A stretch of 64,000 nt of DNA from positions 7,076,501 to 7,140,500 of the forward strand of contig NZ_CP139972.1 in the NCBI RefSeq assembly GCF_034424315.1. Reading direction: 5' to 3'. The notes beneath the pieces were generated by a model. It did not search any database. It saw nothing but the letters and a program-made list of their open reading frames with translations, and had not been told where the DNA came from. Below are positions 61,478 to 64,000 of the stretch, in pieces (position 1 is the first letter of the stretch; each line of letters starts with the position of its first letter). The stretch is from Chitinophaga sancti. GTDB lineage: Bacteria > Bacteroidota > Bacteroidia > Chitinophagales > Chitinophagaceae. A program made the translations under genes and the position numbers.

Positions 61478-61515
61478 AAAGCTGTAATGTTTTTCTTACC
61501 GCTTGCACTTAATTG

Positions 61516-61547
61516 AAGGTTCACAATTACTAATTGTGAACCTTTTT
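61516..61547 (+). terminator. Original host ssrA terminator, displaced by the prophage
   Basis: AAGGTTCACAA (61516-61526) pairs with TTGTGAACCTT (61534-61544) and T5 follows. It stands 38 nt after attR, the same distance at which a terminator follows the tmRNA in attL. Confidence 0.85.
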
Positions 61548-61608
61548 CCTTTATTAAGAAAACGGAATTATCCATTATTGACCGGTTATCAATACAGCCG
61601 GGGTAACA

Positions 61609-61640
61609 AAAAGAGGGCGTCTTATAAGACGCCCTCTTTT
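61609..61640. terminator. Terminator of the GH92 gene
   Basis: A perfect 32-bp palindrome (16-bp arms 61609-61624 and 61625-61640) with A's on one side and T's on the other. It follows the GH92 stop by 8 nt on the minus strand and may also stop plus-strand transcripts. Confidence 0.9.
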
Positions 61641-61648
61641 AAAAATCT

Positions 61649-63856
61649 TTAATCATTGTCATAAGAAGGTGGCACCCCCTTCGTTCCCCAATTCTTATCT
61701 GCCACTCCATCCAAAGTAAATTCAAGCGCCCCACCATTTCTAATATCACCCCACCGAATCCACGTTCCATCCAATGCCACACCATTTAACTTCAAAGCCT
61801 TAATATATTTTTTCCCGGCATCTCCGCCCCGTATAACCAGCGTTTTCCCCGTTCCCAAATGAATATGAATAGAAGAAAAAATTGGACTATTAACAGAGAA
61901 ACCAGCCACCCCCGGAACCATCGGATATAACCCAACTCCAGCAAAAACATACCATGCCCCCATCGCCCCAAGATCATCATTTCCAGGCAGACCATTATCA
62001 CGGTTACTATACTGTTCATTAAGGATCCGCCATACTGTCTCCTGGGTTTTATAAGGCGCACGAACCCAGTTATATACCCATGGAACCTGAAAATCAGGCT
62101 CATTACCAGCAGCAAACCATTCCTGGTTGTAACTGGCATTGAGCTTACTAAAGAACTCATCCAACCGCTGTTCTGCTTTCGCTTTCCCACCTGATAATTC
62201 AACCAGTCCATCCAGGTTATAAGGTACCATCCAGAAATAGTTTTTATAACTAGCCTCGCGCCAATCTTCATCATATTTTTTCCAGGATCCATCTTCATTC
62301 CTTGATTGCAGCCAGCCGGTAGATGGGTTATACAGGTTTTTCCATGCCTGCGCTCTTTTCAGATAACTACGCCAAAGCGTGCTGTCATTAAATGCTTCCA
62401 GTGCAAAACGACCAATGGCAAAGTCTGCAGAAGTATATTCTAGCATCATTGAAGCATGCATATATCCTTTCTTAAGATACTGCTCCAGGTAAGGGCGCGT
62501 GAGAATATTCTGTGATTTCGTTCCGGGCACCTCAGCTCCCCTTCGCATGATGGCCAGTGCTTTCTTTGAATCAAAATCCCTGGCACCGAAAGCATAGGCA
62601 TTGGCAACCAGTATAGCGGTGGGATCGCCCTGCATAATGCCCGTTTCAGTGTCTCCCATGATCCATCGGGCAAATCCTCCGCCTGATTGTTCTGCAAATG
62701 CCAGTTGGGAAGCAACCATATCAGACATTTCCTTGGGAGCCAACATACTGATCAGCTGCCCCTGGGTTCTATAGGTATCCCAGTTGCTGAATGAGGTATA
62801 ATAATCACCCTTTTCCACTTTATGCACCTGGTGGTCTGCACCACTGTATTCACCATTTACATCATTGAAAACGTTCGGATGTCCAAAAGAGTGATATAAA
62901 TGTGTATAGAATTGGGTAACCTGGTCGGTCTTGCCGCCGGAAACTTCTATTTTCCCCAGGTATTTATTCCAGGCGGCTGTCGCTTCCTGCTTTACCTGGT
63001 CAAATGACCATCCCGGGTTTTCAGCAGCAAGATTCTGCCTGGCATTTTCAAGTGAGACATAGGAAATGGCGAATTTATAGCCCACCGGTTTCCCTGAAGA
63101 AATATCAAAAGTAAAATAGGCACCAGAATTCTCTCCTGTTGCGGATGTGGAAGAAGCCTGAATAACTTTATCCTTCCATGTGCCGGAAGCTGTCGGACGG
63201 GCATCGAATGCTGCCACAAAATATACCTTTAGGGTAGAGGGAGATCCGCAGAAGGAACCGGTATTTGCATACCCCTCACATTTTCCCGGGCCGGTTATTT
63301 TGATTTGAGCATCAGTGATGGTGGTTGAATTAATGCCTGATCCGATCACTACCGTCATCTTTTTCTCTGAGGCCAGGCCGCGCATTCTTGCCATCCCCGT
63401 TCTTTTCGTAACGGTAAGCTCACAATCAATTTTCGCTTTCACCTTTACCTGGTAATACCCTGCTACCGCACTCTTAACCTGGTATTGGGGATCCAGGTGC
63501 AGCATCGAATCGGGCGAAGTCTTAAGTGCTCCTGGCAGCGGAAGCATCGGGAAATTTCCCAAATGTTCACAGCCAGCCCCACTGAGTTGATTTACAACAA
63601 ACCCCTTTTCTTCCGTGAAAAATGTTGGCGTAAACTGTACCATACCAAAGGGGTACATAGCCCCGGGAAACGTATATCCCGCTTCAAGATACCGCTCTTG
63701 GATCCCGTGGCCTTTTCCTTTCGAACCAATAAGGGTGTTTACTTTCTCAGCGTAATTGCCCCCGCTGCTTTTCTGCGCTAGCAGCTGTTTGCACTGAATG
63801 CAGAAAAGAAATACGATCATTAGTCGGACCTGCGTACTCTTAATTTTTAAAATCAT
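61649..63856 (-). CDS. Glycoside hydrolase family 92 alpha-mannosidase
   Basis: About 735 residues from MILKIKSTQ, with a signal peptide (LMIVFLFCIQCKQLLAQ). An in-frame GTG at 63887-63889 is possible but less likely. GH92 signatures are VNTLIGSKGKGHG near the N-terminus, TYRTQGQLISMLAP, FARWIMGDTETGIMQGDPTAILVANAYAFG, the catalytic-domain NDDLGAMGAWYVFAGVGLYPMVPG, and the C-terminal LGTGKTLVIRGGDAGKKYI. GH92 enzymes are calcium-dependent exo-alpha-mannosidases acting on N-glycans or mannans in the periplasm. It is the first host gene after attR on the minus strand. Confidence 0.93.
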   Translation of the reverse strand: MILKIKSTQVRLMIVFLFCIQCKQLLAQKSSGGNYAEKVNTLIGSKGKGHGIQERYLEAGYTFPGAMYPFGMVQFTPTFFTEEKGFVVNQLSGAGCEHLGNFPMLPLPGALKTSPDSMLHLDPQYQVKSAVAGYYQVKVKAKIDCELTVTKRTGMARMRGLASEKKMTVVIGSGINSTTITDAQIKITGPGKCEGYANTGSFCGSPSTLKVYFVAAFDARPTASGTWKDKVIQASSTSATGENSGAYFTFDISSGKPVGYKFAISYVSLENARQNLAAENPGWSFDQVKQEATAAWNKYLGKIEVSGGKTDQVTQFYTHLYHSFGHPNVFNDVNGEYSGADHQVHKVEKGDYYTSFSNWDTYRTQGQLISMLAPKEMSDMVASQLAFAEQSGGGFARWIMGDTETGIMQGDPTAILVANAYAFGARDFDSKKALAIMRRGAEVPGTKSQNILTRPYLEQYLKKGYMHASMMLEYTSADFAIGRFALEAFNDSTLWRSYLKRAQAWKNLYNPSTGWLQSRNEDGSWKKYDEDWREASYKNYFWMVPYNLDGLVELSGGKAKAEQRLDEFFSKLNASYNQEWFAAGNEPDFQVPWVYNWVRAPYKTQETVWRILNEQYSNRDNGLPGNDDLGAMGAWYVFAGVGLYPMVPGVAGFSVNSPIFSSIHIHLGTGKTLVIRGGDAGKKYIKALKLNGVALDGTWIRWGDIRNGGALEFTLDGVADKNWGTKGVPPSYDND

Positions 63857-63977
63857 TATTGTAAAGGTTAAATGATTAAGGCCCTTCACGGCCCGTGGAT
63901 CGCCGGAAGGTTTGCTGTCTTAATAGTCAAAAATATTATTTAAAAAAACAATGATCTTGAAAATCATTAAAAAAAAA

Positions 63978-63999
63978 GATCGCCCCAAAGAGGCGATCT
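63978..63999 (-). terminator. Terminator of a minus-strand gene beyond the window
   Basis: AGATCGCC (63978-63985) pairs with GGCGATCT (63992-63999). On the minus strand it is followed by a T-run of eight or more, so it ends transcription of a gene located right of the window. Confidence 0.75.
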
Positions 64000-64000
64000 G

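Noticed and set aside
61384..61575. 63-codon minus-strand frame spanning attR
   Set aside because: It crosses the attachment repeat and the old ssrA terminator, so it is a junction artefact.

Overview
The window comes from a member of the Bacteroidota, most likely a Chitinophaga-like Chitinophagaceae. The evidence is the type IX secretion genes (PorQ, a PorP/SprF protein, a giant Calx-beta protein with a gliding-motility-type C-terminal domain), PorT-like beta-barrels, a GH92 mannosidase, a tmRNA whose tag reads GESNYAMAA, and promoters of the Bacteroidota form TTTG-N19-21-TAnnTTTG. The host part is moderately GC-balanced. Positions 28931-61453 are clearly more AT-rich.

Left host region (1-28570): parB (cut by the window edge) and parA; a UPF0173 hydrolase; a membrane metallophosphoesterase; two outer-membrane-type proteins; lon; porQ converging on pdxJ; ahcY; the 2012-residue T9SS cargo protein followed by its PorP/SprF partner; a GNAT / DsbA-like / PolX-like minus-strand cluster; a Lys/Ala-rich histone-like protein; rpmA and rplU; a GH3-family protein; dxr and rseP; a small coiled-coil protein; and then ssrA (tmRNA).

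Prophage (28931-61453, about 32.5 kb): a tailed-phage genome inserted in the 3' end of ssrA and bounded by a 24-bp direct repeat. The left repeat completes an intact tmRNA, and the phage supplies a new terminator. The original host terminator now lies beyond the right repeat. Integrase, secreted or lipoprotein conversion genes and a small HTH-like protein lie at the left. A long minus-strand late operon encodes holin, neck, portal, tail tube, capsid, scaffold, protease, tape measure, tail proteins, a GH16-bearing fibre and terminase. An early block encodes a PD-(D/E)XK nuclease and a polymerase-like replication protein with family-A motifs resembling the TV-Pol family. The order of head and tail modules relative to transcription is unusual. 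A TATTTAAA leader element recurs upstream of at least 12 phage genes. A run of nine T's sits exactly where a -1 frame opens in a tail-chaperone-like gene.

Cargo next to attR (58401-61189): three overlapping minus-strand genes encode a ComF-like phosphoribosyltransferase, a DprA-like Rossmann protein and a HAD phosphatase. The first two resemble the ShosTA toxin-antitoxin/anti-phage pair, and the HAD makes a three-gene version. A convergent 197-residue gene has its own host-type promoter. This is the best candidate for an under-described system in the window.

Right host region (61478-64000): the displaced ssrA terminator, a GH92 alpha-mannosidase and the terminator of a gene beyond the edge.
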